This document shows, one piece after another, positions 8,497-16,540 of a stretch of DNA of 64,000 nt. This stretch comes from Streptomyces sp. ISL-87 (GTDB taxonomy: Bacteria; Actinomycetota; Actinomycetes; Streptomycetales; Streptomycetaceae), in contig NZ_JAGGOY010000011.1 of NCBI RefSeq assembly GCF_018614095.1, positions 1-64,000 on the forward strand, written 5' to 3'. The position numbers were made by a program, and so were the translations under genes. The notes under the pieces are model-generated. The model worked only from the letters and a program-made list of their open reading frames with translations. It did not search any database and was not told the origin of the DNA. The stretch's first letter is position 1, and each line of letters begins with the position of its first letter.

Positions 8497-8670
8497 TCAG
8501 GTGTAGCTGGAGAAGGAGGTGAAGGAGGAGGCGGTGGTCGCCGGGCAGGAGGCGGAGCTGGCCGATCCCGCGGTGGAGACCGACGCGAGCGCATTGCCGT
8601 CGGCCAGCGTCTCCATCTCGAGGGAGTCCTCGAGGATGTCGTCGAGGACGTAGAGTTCCAGTTCGGACAT
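8497..8670 (-). CDS. RiPP precursor peptide 4
   Basis: This is a 57-residue precursor (MSELELYVLDDILEDS at the N-terminus) with the leader end METLADGNALA and a core around SASSASCPATTASSF ending SSYT. It shares only GNAL and SCP with copies 1-3, so it is an older paralogue. It keeps a C-terminal Tyr like copy 1 but lacks the final Gly. Confidence 0.87.
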   Translation of the reverse strand: MSELELYVLDDILEDSLEMETLADGNALASVSTAGSASSASCPATTASSFTSFSSYT

Positions 8671-8708
8671 GGTGTCTTTCCCTTTCTCCGGGGTGAGGCG
8701 GGCTCAGT

Positions 8709-8894
8709 TCAGCCCGTGCAGTTGGCGGTCATGATGCTTCCGGCGCTGCTGACCGGGCAGCTGGCCGTGGTCGCGCTGGAGGCGGTGCTGAAGGTGCCCA
8801 GCGCCACGCCCTCGGGAATCTGCTCGATGGACAGGGCGTCGTCGCCCAGGTCGACGCTGTGGAGGTCGAGCTCCCACGTGGTGGCGTCGTTCAT
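8709..8894 (-). CDS. RiPP precursor peptide 5
   Basis: This is a 61-residue precursor at the head of the array, nearest the modification-enzyme genes. The leader ends IEQIPEGVALG, the form closest to classical thiopeptide leaders (PEGVALG). The core is TFSTASSATTASCPVSSAGS with a tail containing a second Cys (NCTG). RBS-like GAAGGAAG lies before the ATG at 8894. Confidence 0.9.
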   Translation of the reverse strand: MNDATTWELDLHSVDLGDDALSIEQIPEGVALGTFSTASSATTASCPVSSAGSIMTANCTG

Positions 8895-8929
8895 CGGATC
8901 ACTTCCTTCTCTTCATGTCGGTTCTCGGA

Positions 8930-9703
8930 TCACCGGTGGCTGGTGGGCCCCGGGGGTATGGAGGGCGGCGCGAGCACGCCGCCGAGGGCCAGGGCGAAGA
9001 GCTGGTGCCGACTGGCGCCGTCGCTGCGCAGCGGCAGCCGTACGGAGGCCGGGATGAACCCGGCGAAGACGGTGCCGACGAGTCCGACAGCCACGGCGTC
9101 GAGCCACATCGTGTAGGCGGCCGCCGCGGCGCGGGTCATGAGGGTCCGGTAGCCGTGGGCGCCGTCGAGCTGGCTCGCCAGGTCGAGGTCCGCGGCGAGG
9201 GAGATGATGGCGGCGGAGTCGCAGAACTCCCGCTGGATCGTGAGGTCGTAGAGGGCCTCGCCGTCCGGCAGCGGGGCGACGGGGACGTAGGACCGCTCCT
9301 TCGTGCCGCTGCCCGTCCCGAGGCCCGTGTCGAGACCGTACATGCCGGGTTCCAGGCCACTGAGCCGGAAGGCGACGACGTTGATCTGTAGCGGTACCCG
9401 CTCCGCCTGCTGCGGCCAGGACGCGAGATCCGTCTCGATGCCCCGGGCGGCCACGTCGGCGATGAGTGAGGCGTCGACGGGCTGCGGTCCGAAGAACCGT
9501 ATGGAGCGGCGCTTCTCCAACACGGTGAGCAGGGAAGACCTGTCCCGTTGCCGGCCGGTGAAGCGGATGGGCGGTCCGAGGGGTACGGGCGGCTGGGCCA
9601 CCGGCCGTTCGAAGGACGACCCGGAAGCGGTGCCTGCGGCCGCTGCTGCGGGGGTCCGGAAGGCGGTGAGGAGCTCCGCCGCGAGGTCGTGCGGGCTGCT
9701 CAT
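8930..9703 (-). CDS. SagB-type FMN azoline dehydrogenase
   Basis: This 257-residue nitroreductase-fold protein carries the FMN-phosphate motif EKRRSIRFFG (about residues 62-71). Further typical blocks are GMYGLDTG and the dimer-interface/C-terminal segment LDAVAVGLVGTVFAGFIP. SagB-like enzymes oxidise thiazolines and oxazolines made by YcaO to aromatic azoles. The start overlaps the upstream E1-SagB fusion gene by 4 bp. The cluster therefore encodes two SagB-fold domains; this one has the clearer cofactor motif and is the better catalytic candidate, while the fused copy may be structural or specific for other positions. Confidence 0.85.
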   Translation of the reverse strand: MSSPHDLAAELLTAFRTPAAAAAGTASGSSFERPVAQPPVPLGPPIRFTGRQRDRSSLLTVLEKRRSIRFFGPQPVDASLIADVAARGIETDLASWPQQAERVPLQINVVAFRLSGLEPGMYGLDTGLGTGSGTKERSYVPVAPLPDGEALYDLTIQREFCDSAAIISLAADLDLASQLDGAHGYRTLMTRAAAAAYTMWLDAVAVGLVGTVFAGFIPASVRLPLRSDGASRHQLFALALGGVLAPPSIPPGPTSHR

Positions 9704-11337
9704 GCGGTGCCTCCCAGATCGATGACGGCCGTGACCGGTTCCATGTCGGGGTTGATCCCGAGGGTCGCCGCGATGGCTTCGTCGTCCCAGCGGGGGCGCA
9801 GGGCGAAGCCGATGCCGAGGGTGTGGGCCGCCTCCCGGGCAGTGGCCTGGGCACAGCCGCTGTCGAGCAGGACGATCCGCAGGGCGAAGGCGGAGTACTT
9901 GCGGGCGACCTTGGGGAAGTCGCCGGTCAGAACGATGCTGAACGGCTGGTCGCCCGGCAGGGCGTCGGCGCGGGAGGACAGCCGGGCGAGGCGGTGCCCG
10001 GAGGTGACGTAGCCATAGACGCCAGGAGTGATGCCCGGGACGTCGCGGACGACGGCGTAAGCGGTCACCGAGCCGATGTTGCCGCCGCTCGCCGTCCAGC
10101 GGGCCACCTTATCGGGGTTGTCTGCTCTGATCCCCGCCGTGACGGAGAGCAGCAGCGACAGCGTGTCCGGCCCGGGACGTGCAGCGTCCCGGGGCGGGTC
10201 CGAGCGGTCGAGCCGGGCGTGGTCGGGCGGCGGGAGCTCGACGGCCGGGGCGACCGGCCAGGTCCGGGAGACGCGCTGCAGAGCCAGGTTGGAGGGCTTG
10301 TAGTGCATCTGATGGGCCTTGAGGTCGGCGAACTCCTTCGGCGGCATGGCCACGGACGCCTCGAAGCGGGTGGCTGGCGCGGCGCGTTCCACGACCGGCC
10401 CCTCGGCTGCGGAACAGCGCGGACAGCCGGGTCGGGTCGCGGAGGCGGTGTCACGCTGGCCGAGGGTCTCCAGGTCCACCAGACGCCAGCGCATCGGCAG
10501 TGGCGTGGGGGTGGTCCGGGAGACCGCGGCGAACACATCGCGGGCGAACATGGCTGCGGCGAGTTCGTGGTCGCCGACGCCGGCCGTACGGTCGTCCTCC
10601 TCGTCGTCGGCGGTCAGGCAGTCCAAACACGGCGTCGTACGGGGGTCAACCAGCGGGCCTAGGGCCGCACAGCGGCCGCGCACGCGCAGGCGCAGCAGCG
10701 GGATGCCCTTGTCCCAGCAGTGCTCGGCGAGGACGTCTCGGCCGGCGCCGGCACTGGTGTCGGCCCGGACCGCCAGGGTCGTCCCCTCGGAGGGAGTGTC
10801 GCCGATCCCCAGGGTGACCCTCATGGAGCCGGTGAGCTCGTCCCGCAGGAGCGCGGCGAGGGCCGGGTCGCCGAAGACCTCGATCTCGGCCGTGCGCAGG
10901 CGGGTCGCGGCCTCCTCCCAGCAGGGGTTCACCTCGGTGGCGCTGCCAACCCGGGACAGGTAGTCGGCGAGTTGGTCGTCAACGTCCGGGACCGCTTCGC
11001 CTGCGGTGCCCAGCGGTGGGCCCTCTTCGACGACGCCACAGGTCCACAGCAGGGAGAGTGCCTTGAACACGACCTCTTCGGGCAGTCCCAGCTCCGCCGC
11101 GAGCCGGTCGTGCGTGCGCTTGCCGTCGAGCAGGGCGAGCAGCCCGGGCAGCATCTCGGTCGCGGACCGGCCGCGGAAGAGTTGCTTCTTAGGCGGCCCG
11201 GTCACCACCACCTGATCGGCCTCGATGCCGACCGCGAGGCCCCGGCGTAGTCGCGGCCGCCGGGGGATGCGCAGCTGCGGGTCGAACCGGGCGGCGGAGC
11301 CCACGGTTTCGGCCGTCATCATGGATCGGTCGCTCAC
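9700..11337 (-). CDS. E1-like ocin protein fused to SagB-type dehydrogenase domain
   Basis: This 545-residue protein begins with a leader-binding and E1/ThiF-like half containing two CxxC zinc pairs (CLDC about 237-240 and CPRC about 305-308). It continues into a nitroreductase/SagB-like half (about 370-545) with ASGGNIGSVTAYAVVRDV and PGVYGY. E1-like partners bring the leader to YcaO and activate it for cyclodehydration. The GTG at 11337 overlaps the previous stop by 4 bp. The fusion of partner and dehydrogenase in one chain is consistent with channelling of azoline to azole. The FMN-binding Arg pair is less clear than in the stand-alone SagB protein downstream. Confidence 0.8.
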   Translation of the reverse strand: MSDRSMMTAETVGSAARFDPQLRIPRRPRLRRGLAVGIEADQVVVTGPPKKQLFRGRSATEMLPGLLALLDGKRTHDRLAAELGLPEEVVFKALSLLWTCGVVEEGPPLGTAGEAVPDVDDQLADYLSRVGSATEVNPCWEEAATRLRTAEIEVFGDPALAALLRDELTGSMRVTLGIGDTPSEGTTLAVRADTSAGAGRDVLAEHCWDKGIPLLRLRVRGRCAALGPLVDPRTTPCLDCLTADDEEDDRTAGVGDHELAAAMFARDVFAAVSRTTPTPLPMRWRLVDLETLGQRDTASATRPGCPRCSAAEGPVVERAAPATRFEASVAMPPKEFADLKAHQMHYKPSNLALQRVSRTWPVAPAVELPPPDHARLDRSDPPRDAARPGPDTLSLLLSVTAGIRADNPDKVARWTASGGNIGSVTAYAVVRDVPGITPGVYGYVTSGHRLARLSSRADALPGDQPFSIVLTGDFPKVARKYSAFALRIVLLDSGCAQATAREAAHTLGIGFALRPRWDDEAIAATLGINPDMEPVTAVIDLGGTA

Positions 11338-11963
11338 GCTGTCCGCCCTTCGGTGATGGAGGTCAGCCGGCGCCACAGCTCCTCGCCGTCGGCGGCGGTG
11401 CGGCAGCGCTCGCAGCGGTCCACCGCGATGACGGAGGCCTTGCTGGTGGCGCCGGTGATCTGGTCGAACTTCCGGACGGTGCCGCCGATCGCCTGCGCGT
11501 CACCCGGTGTGCCCAGTGCCTCCTCGATGGCCTGCCGGGCGAACGCGGCGGCGATGCCGACGTGGTGGACCGGATAGCCGGTCGGGTAGCGGTCACCCGT
11601 ATCGGCGGTGCCGTGCTCGGGCCGCCGGTGCTGGTGGCGGCGGCGTACGTAGCACTGGTGGCAGGCCGTGCGGCCGGGGACCACCACGGGGCCGCACAGC
11701 ACCTCGGTGGCGGTGGTGTGCACCCCGAACCAGGGGGTGCCCCAGGCGAAGGCCGCCCGGTCCGTCGCCTCGTCGATACGGGGCCGTTCGTGGGAGGTGG
11801 CCAGCACGATGAGGTCGGCGCGGGGCCACAGACTCGGATGGGTGCCCTCGTCGATCTCCATCAGGGTGATGTCGTGTCCGTGCTCCCGGGGGGCGTGCCG
11901 CAGGCGTCGTGCGACGTCCTTGCCGAAGGCCCCCGAGGCGAGTACGAGCAGGTGACGATTCAT
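11334..11963 (-). CDS. Short E1/ocin-ThiF-like partner protein
   Basis: This 209-residue protein has a Rossmann-like N-terminus (HLLVLASGAFGKDVARRL) and a zinc-ribbon pair CHQC/CERC separated by about 80 residues, as in TOMM E1-like (ocin-ThiF) proteins. It likely assists YcaO-dependent ATP-driven cyclodehydration or leader recognition. The ATG at 11963 has GAGGTG just upstream. An alternative ATG at 11975 would overlap the YcaO stop by 4 bp. Two E1-like proteins in one cluster suggest division of labour, one for leader binding and one for activation. Confidence 0.72.
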   Translation of the reverse strand: MNRHLLVLASGAFGKDVARRLRHAPREHGHDITLMEIDEGTHPSLWPRADLIVLATSHERPRIDEATDRAAFAWGTPWFGVHTTATEVLCGPVVVPGRTACHQCYVRRRHQHRRPEHGTADTGDRYPTGYPVHHVGIAAAFARQAIEEALGTPGDAQAIGGTVRKFDQITGATSKASVIAVDRCERCRTAADGEELWRRLTSITEGRTA

Positions 11964-11971
11964 GACCCACC

Positions 11972-13327
11972 TCATGCGAAGGGCTGCGGATCGGGATTGA
12001 TGCCGTCTAGGTCATGCACGGGGTGTCCCATGGTGCGCGGGGCCTCGTACAGGCGTGGATGGGCGAGGTAGCGGGCCCGGTGGGCGAAGGAGAGCGGCAT
12101 CAGTTGCGGCACCATGACCCGTACTGCGGTCGCACCTACCTGGCGGGCCTCGTCGGTCGTGATGTCGACGACCACGACCTCGCAGCCGGCCCGGGACAAC
12201 CGCTCCAGCAGCCACGGCAGCTCTTCCCCTCCCTTCGCGGGGCGCGGTAGGTCGGCGAAAGCCCGCACGGGGCGCTCGCCCTCCAGGAGGAAGTCGAAGC
12301 GGTGACGCTGGTTGGGCTTTCCGGCGAGGAGTGCGCCGCCGATCACACTGACGATGTCCTGTGGGTCGTCCGGGTTCGTGTGTCGGCCTGCGTGGGAGCG
12401 GAGTGCGATGCGCAGGGAGGCGGCCTCGCGGTGCAGTTTGGCGATGGCCTTGCCGGGGTCGGTGTCGCAGGTGGCGACGACGAGTTGGGCGAGATCGGGG
12501 TCGTGGTCGGCGAGCTGCACCCCGTAGATGACCGGGATGCCGAGGTCGGTGGTGGCGTCGAAGAGCAGGGTGCGGATGTTCTCGTTAGCCGCCCGTTCGA
12601 CGAACGCCCGGTGTTCCGGGGCCAGGTCGTCGAGGTCGAACTCCAGCCGGGGCAGCCGCAGGCGCTGGAGCCAGGTCAGGGCGATGGAGTCCCGTTCGAC
12701 GACTTCCATCAGGCCGTTGGCTATCGCGGCCAGCGGGTCGGAGTGGGTGGCGCAGCCCGTGGAGACGGGGTGGACGTAGCGTTCGGCGGCCGATTCCGGT
12801 GAGCACTTCAGATAGACCTGGACGGCAGGGACATACACCTTCCGGCCGCGGGCGAGGGACCACCCCTTGACCCAGCGCAGCGGCATCCGCCGGTCTGTGG
12901 GGACCAGACCGCAGCGGGGGTCCGCCAGTTCGGCCGGTGCGAGGTTCGGCCACTCCCAGGGCGGGATAGCGTCCTCGCCGAGTTCCTCGGCGGTCGCCCA
13001 AATCATGTCCTGCGGCGACCAGGCGCACGAAGAGTACCGCTCTAGGGATTCAGCGGCCGCGAGGTGCGCCGCCGTGTCGCGGTCCAGCGCTCCGCCGGCC
13101 CCGTCGAAGTTGCCGGACGAGGCGTCGTGCGTCCACTCCGACTGCGCCGCGAGAACCGCGCCCGGGTCACCCAGGGATCCGGAGAAGACCGCGAAGTCAG
13201 GCTCGCCCTCGGTGACGGGCAGCCAGGTGAGCCTCGACACGAGCCCGTACGGCGACACCAGCCTGCCGATCCGGCGCAGCGACTCGGGTACCGCGGCACC
13301 TTGTGGTGTCGCCTGGAGCGTCCTCAT
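11972..13327 (-). CDS. YcaO cyclodehydratase
   Basis: This 451-residue YcaO-domain enzyme shows the ATP/Mg-binding glutamates in AAAESLERYSS and ANGLMEVVERDSIAL and the late block AIAKLHREAASLRIALRS. It ends in a Pro-containing tail (NPDPQPFA), and C-terminal Pro-rich ends are typical of azoline-forming YcaO proteins. It phosphorylates backbone amides to cyclise Cys/Ser/Thr into azolines. The ATG at 13327 has AGGAGG eight nt upstream. It is the first gene of the minus-strand operon, directly behind the promoter region facing the sigma factor gene. Confidence 0.93.
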   Translation of the reverse strand: MRTLQATPQGAAVPESLRRIGRLVSPYGLVSRLTWLPVTEGEPDFAVFSGSLGDPGAVLAAQSEWTHDASSGNFDGAGGALDRDTAAHLAAAESLERYSSCAWSPQDMIWATAEELGEDAIPPWEWPNLAPAELADPRCGLVPTDRRMPLRWVKGWSLARGRKVYVPAVQVYLKCSPESAAERYVHPVSTGCATHSDPLAAIANGLMEVVERDSIALTWLQRLRLPRLEFDLDDLAPEHRAFVERAANENIRTLLFDATTDLGIPVIYGVQLADHDPDLAQLVVATCDTDPGKAIAKLHREAASLRIALRSHAGRHTNPDDPQDIVSVIGGALLAGKPNQRHRFDFLLEGERPVRAFADLPRPAKGGEELPWLLERLSRAGCEVVVVDITTDEARQVGATAVRVMVPQLMPLSFAHRARYLAHPRLYEAPRTMGHPVHDLDGINPDPQPFA

Positions 13328-13466
13328 TCCCCATCCTCCTGGGTCGCCTGTAATCCAACTGAGCCGCAGCCGATATCTCGTCCCATTCGCATTCGCTGAA
13401 GCCGCAAATTGATTCCCTCGTTCCTGGCACGTGCAAGTCCGCTTCGCACTATGAGGCCGACGCATT

Positions 13467-13521
13467 GTCAGACATGTTGTCTCTTTTGGTCACTAGCGGG
13501 AGAGTAGAAGACATGTTTGAC
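13467..13521. promoter_or_regulatory. Candidate operator dyad between YcaO operon and sigma factor
   Basis: GTCAGACATGTTGTCT (13467) faces AGAAGACATGTTTGAC (13506) as an imperfect 16-bp inverted repeat with the shared core GACATGT, 39 bp apart start to start. It sits in the 310-bp gap between the divergent YcaO operon and the sigma factor gene, in the most AT-rich part. It may bind a regulator of the cluster; no regulator is assigned. Confidence 0.5.
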
Positions 13522-13637
13522 TCCGGTGGGCGACGTGCGCGGCTCGAGTTCACGATCTGCTGCGAACGGCCCCAGCTTCTACACGTGGTGGACAGGTCGG
13601 GACGCTGTTCGCCAAGACAAAGAATCTTGAAACGGGG

Positions 13638-14162
13638 ATGAACAGATTGGACAAGGCGCACGAGGAGGACTTCGAACGACACGTCGTGGGCGCCCGATCA
13701 GCACTCAGACGCAACGCCTTCGTACTGGTGGGGGACTGGTTCGACGCCGATGATCTCGTCCAGCAGACGCTGATCGCCGTGTACCGTTCCTGGGCGGGGC
13801 TGGACCATCAACACGCGCTCTCCGCCTACACCCGCACCGTGATGGTTCGGCTCTTCATCGACGAACGACGCAAGCACCGCTGGACCCGCGAGTTGCTGCG
13901 GGACTCGTTACCCGAGCCCGAGCCGGCACCCGAGGAGTTGACTCGGATCGGGGACAGGCTGGTTCTACTCAAGGCACTGTCCACCCTGACCCCCCGGCAG
14001 CGCGGCCTCGTCTACCTGCGCTACTGGGAGGATCTCGGGATCGAAGAGGTCGCGCAGATCATGGACTGCTCCTCCGCCACGGTTCGCAGCTCGACCTCCC
14101 GGACGCTGCGGATCCTGCGCGAGCGACTCGGCGAGCTGGAGGCCCGCCGACACGAGCGCTGA
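13638..14162 (+). CDS. SigE-type ECF sigma-70 factor
   Basis: This 174-residue sigma factor has region 2 (NAFVLVGDWFDADDLVQQTLIAVYRSW) and region 4 (LTPRQRGLVYLRYWEDLGIEEVAQIM, then a recognition helix with SSATVRSSTSRTLRIL). The DADDLVQ motif and length fit the actinobacterial SigE-like subfamily. No anti-sigma factor gene is adjacent. It is divergent from the RiPP operon, so a role in switching on that operon is a reasonable inference, though there is no direct evidence such as a matching promoter pair. A GC-rich hairpin follows about 140 bp downstream. Confidence 0.9.
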   Translation: MNRLDKAHEEDFERHVVGARSALRRNAFVLVGDWFDADDLVQQTLIAVYRSWAGLDHQHALSAYTRTVMVRLFIDERRKHRWTRELLRDSLPEPEPAPEELTRIGDRLVLLKALSTLTPRQRGLVYLRYWEDLGIEEVAQIMDCSSATVRSSTSRTLRILRERLGELEARRHER

Positions 14163-14300
14163 CCACGGACATGCCGAGAGATGGGGGGATCTGACTGCCC
14201 GGTAGCAGGGAAGATGTCCCGGCCCGCAGGGAGTGGACGCGAGTGTCCACTCCGCATCCGGCGCCGGGCACTTCTCCGGTGCGTGGTAAGCAAACCCGAC

Positions 14301-14333
14301 GCGGACCGGCTCCCCGCCACGGGGCCGGTCCGC
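14301..14333 (+). terminator. GC-rich hairpin downstream of sigma factor gene
   Basis: GCGGACCGG and CCGGTCCGC pair, with an inner CCCC/GGGG and a short loop. It lies in the 276-bp gap before the next small gene. Nothing else is recognised in that gap apart from an AT-richer stretch at about 14400-14430 that may hold the promoter of the gene at 14439. Confidence 0.5.
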
Positions 14334-14438
14334 CGAGGACGGGTCCCTTGCCAAGGGTGCGGCGGCCCGGCACTCTGGGGAGCGGATGTACGCCGGTAGG
14401 CCAATCTATTCTGCCCTCTATTACCATAGGGTTGAGCC

Positions 14439-14624
14439 ATGAGTGAGAACATGCGAGATCAGGCACCGGAATACGAGCGAGACGTGTCCGAGACACTCCG
14501 CGAAACCCTGCACACGCTCCTCGGCTCGGCGTCAGCTCCGCCCCCTGCTTTGAACGACGAAGAACTCATCGCGAAAATCCGCGCATCCGCCGAGAACTCC
14601 CCGCCAGAAAAAGACTTCGAGTAG
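14439..14624 (+). CDS. Small acidic hypothetical protein
   Basis: This encodes 61 residues, acidic and helical in its first half (YERDVSETLRETLHTLLG) with an APPPAL linker and a charged C-terminus. GGGTTGAG lies before the ATG. Cysteines and membrane segments are absent, so it is unlikely to be another precursor of the nearby cluster. It is not recognised. AT-richer DNA upstream suggests it has its own promoter. Confidence 0.5.
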   Translation: MSENMRDQAPEYERDVSETLRETLHTLLGSASAPPPALNDEELIAKIRASAENSPPEKDFE

Positions 14625-14667
14625 CGGGTATCGCCGAACGGATATCGCCGTCTGCGACTCCCTGTGG

Positions 14668-15327
14668 TCAGCTCCTCATGGTGACCAGGGCGACTGCCGT
14701 CATCGCCGATTGCATCTCCCGGATCGCCTTGCTGACGCTCGCACCGACCCATTGCCCCTCGGATATCTCCCGCATCCGCGGCATGACCTCTCGCGGCGGC
14801 AGGTCGGGAAAGGTCAGGCGGTACAGCTTGGCACCGTGCAGCAGTGCGACGAGGCCGGCCGTGCGGTCGTCGGGCTCGGCATGCCGCAGGACCACTCCCT
14901 CGAGCCGCGCGCGCAGTTCCCTCTCGACTGTGCCGTCCACCTCGGGAAACCGCCGCACCGGGAACACGCCCATCACCTTGCGCTCTTCCTCGGCGACCAA
15001 GCCGCGCTCCGCGAGGGATGCGACGGTGGCGTCCAAAGCCTTGCGGTTGTCCTTGGTCAGCCACGCCGTCACTTTCGCCGGTCGGCTCCGCCCCGCCGCC
15101 GCCCAGGTACCGATCATCCCGAGCCGGCCATCGAGCAGTCCGACCCCCGTCGGGGCCGTGTCGACCACGATGATCCGGCCGCGATCCACGGACACCCGAC
15201 CGGCCAGCACCAGATCGAGGACGATCCCGCCCGCGACCGCCCACTGGCAGGCCTGCCGCTCCCGCACCGCCCCGGACGCGTCGTCCAACGACAGGAGCAT
15301 GATCTCCTCGGCCAGTGTCACGGTCAC
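14668..15327 (-). CDS. GPP34 (GOLPH3/Vps74-like) family protein
   Basis: This 219-residue protein matches the GPP34 family. It has TLAEEIMLLSLDD at the N-terminus, the GGIVLDLVLAGRV block (about residues 33-45), a central LLDGRLGMIG-like region and the late HGAKLYRLTFPDLPPREV. In eukaryotes GOLPH3 binds phosphoinositide on Golgi membranes. Streptomyces carries many paralogues of largely unknown role, some studied in membrane trafficking-like and developmental contexts. It is transcribed toward the RiPP side and separated from it by the sigma factor gene, with no operon partner. Confidence 0.88.
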   Translation of the reverse strand: MTVTLAEEIMLLSLDDASGAVRERQACQWAVAGGIVLDLVLAGRVSVDRGRIIVVDTAPTGVGLLDGRLGMIGTWAAAGRSRPAKVTAWLTKDNRKALDATVASLAERGLVAEEERKVMGVFPVRRFPEVDGTVERELRARLEGVVLRHAEPDDRTAGLVALLHGAKLYRLTFPDLPPREVMPRMREISEGQWVGASVSKAIREMQSAMTAVALVTMRS

Positions 15328-15444
15328 GCCGGTCCCCCAGTCGCTCGCTACACCTTGTGAGACGTACGGGGCGGGGAATCAGTTCCCGTTCCGCCGGGTG
15401 GCAGGCGTACTTAGAGGGAGTTTCGCCTGGTTTTGTCCTAGATA

Positions 15445-15911
15445 TCAGCGTTTTATGGCAAGTGGCTGATGAGGTGGGAGGAGGGGATGGTCTTGCTGCG
15501 GCCGAAGTGGCCACCGCGAGCAGCGCGCCGAGTTCCTCAAGCCCGCCCAAGAGGCCCACGTGGAGGACTTCGGTGGGGCTGCAGGACAGGTCCAGCTCCG
15601 GCAGTTGCTCGTCCGGGCCGGGAATAGGATCGTCCGCACTGCCCCAGTCGGGGCCGGAGGCCCGGCCCACTCCCAGAGCAGTCGGCCGTTGACCGTGACG
15701 GCGCTCCGTCCTGACCGCTCTCAAGCTGGTCGGCCAGCCCTGCCAGATACCCACCCAGCGAGTCGGCCCGCCCGAAGTGGGTGCCGCTCTCGTCGAAGAA
15801 CCGTCCGATCGCGCCGTAGGAATCCTGCCCACGGCCGCAGTCGATCGTGAGACCGTCGGCCGTTGCCCCGTAGGAACCGAACTTCAGGTAGGCGTCGAGT
15901 AGGCACCTCAA
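15445..15911 (-). pseudogene. Degraded SMI1/KNR4 (SUKH) C-terminal fragment
   Basis: From 15911 the minus strand encodes MRCLLDAYLKFGSYG and then IDCGRGQDSYGAIGRFFDESG and a YLAGLADQLESG segment. This resembles the C-terminal half of SMI1/KNR4 family proteins (V/IGHW..DEDG...S..YLA..AD.LE.G). After about 15710 the similarity continues in a second frame (VTVNGRLLWEW) and then a third, so at least one frameshift and loss of the N-terminus are likely. SUKH proteins are usually immunity proteins of toxin systems. This copy looks dead. Confidence 0.45.
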
Positions 15912-15977
15912 CGCTTGACAACGGTCATTGGGAATCAGTCTTATCTGGGCGTAGGCGGGGCTGGTGTCGTCCTTCGG

Positions 15978-16537
15978 CTAGAGGTCGATCCGGATGTCCT
16001 GTACGTCGGTGAACTCGACCTTCAGGCCGTGGGCGCGGCGGCCGCCGTCGCGGAAGTACACCTGGCCCAGGGCCTCGGCGGCGATCTTCAGGAGGTCCTG
16101 CTCGCTGGCGCCGTTCTCCCTGGCGGTGAACAGCGCCTCGGCGTACTGCGGGGGCAGCGCCTGGGAGGGCAGGGCGCGCAGGCGGGCCTCGTCGGTGGTG
16201 TTGTCGTCGGCGGTGTAGCCGAAGCGGGCCGTGGTGGTCAGGATCAGGCCGTCCGTGGAGGCGGCCTTCTTCTTGGCCTTGGCCCTCAGCTGCGGCTGCC
16301 ACCGCTTCTTGACCTCGCGCTCTATGCGAGCGGCCAGGTCGTGGCGGGGATGCTTCAGCTGCCCCTTGACGTACCGTTCCACGGTCCGCTGTGCACCCCG
16401 AGCGCGGCGGCGGCCGCCTTGGTCCCCTTGAGCTGCTTGACCAGGTACTTCATTTGCGCCTGGGCGCTCTTGGGGGCGGGGCGGGTGAACACCTTCTCCA
16501 GGGCGCGGTCCAGGCTGTCCCCGAGCGAGCCGGTCAT
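15978..16537 (-). pseudogene. tpg: Frameshifted telomere terminal-protein gene (tpg)
   Basis: Two overlapping frames together give a Tpg protein of about 186 residues, the normal family size (184-185). Frame one starts MTGSLGDSLDRALEKVFTRPA and contains SAQAQMKYLVKQLKGTKAAAA. After GVHS it jumps to VERYVKGQLKHPRHDLAARI and runs to VYFRDGG and a C-terminus ending IDL. Tpg is the protein bound to the 5' ends of Streptomyces linear replicons and primes end patching. A single missing base in an AGCCGG-type context near 16383 breaks the frame. It is either a real null allele or a sequencing error. The upstream possible tap tail fits the usual tap-tpg order. Confidence 0.8.
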
Positions 16538-16540
16538 CTT

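Larger units (their letters stand above)
1230..13327 (-). other. Goadsporin/thiopeptide-like RiPP biosynthetic gene cluster
   Basis: The operon runs YcaO, E1-like, E1-SagB fusion, SagB, five precursors, PqqD-M50, LanB glutamylase, LanB eliminase and ABC exporter. Most junctions overlap by 4 bp. The enzyme set installs azoles and dehydroamino acids. I found no LanC and only one SpaB_C protein, so pyridine formation has no visible enzyme. The cluster could also be incomplete in this window, but it is flanked on both sides by unrelated genes. Confidence 0.85.

Noticed and set aside
1230..13327. Calling the cluster a classical thiopeptide
   Set aside because: Leaders and YcaO/LanB genes fit, but no second SpaB_C-type cycloaddition enzyme is visible.
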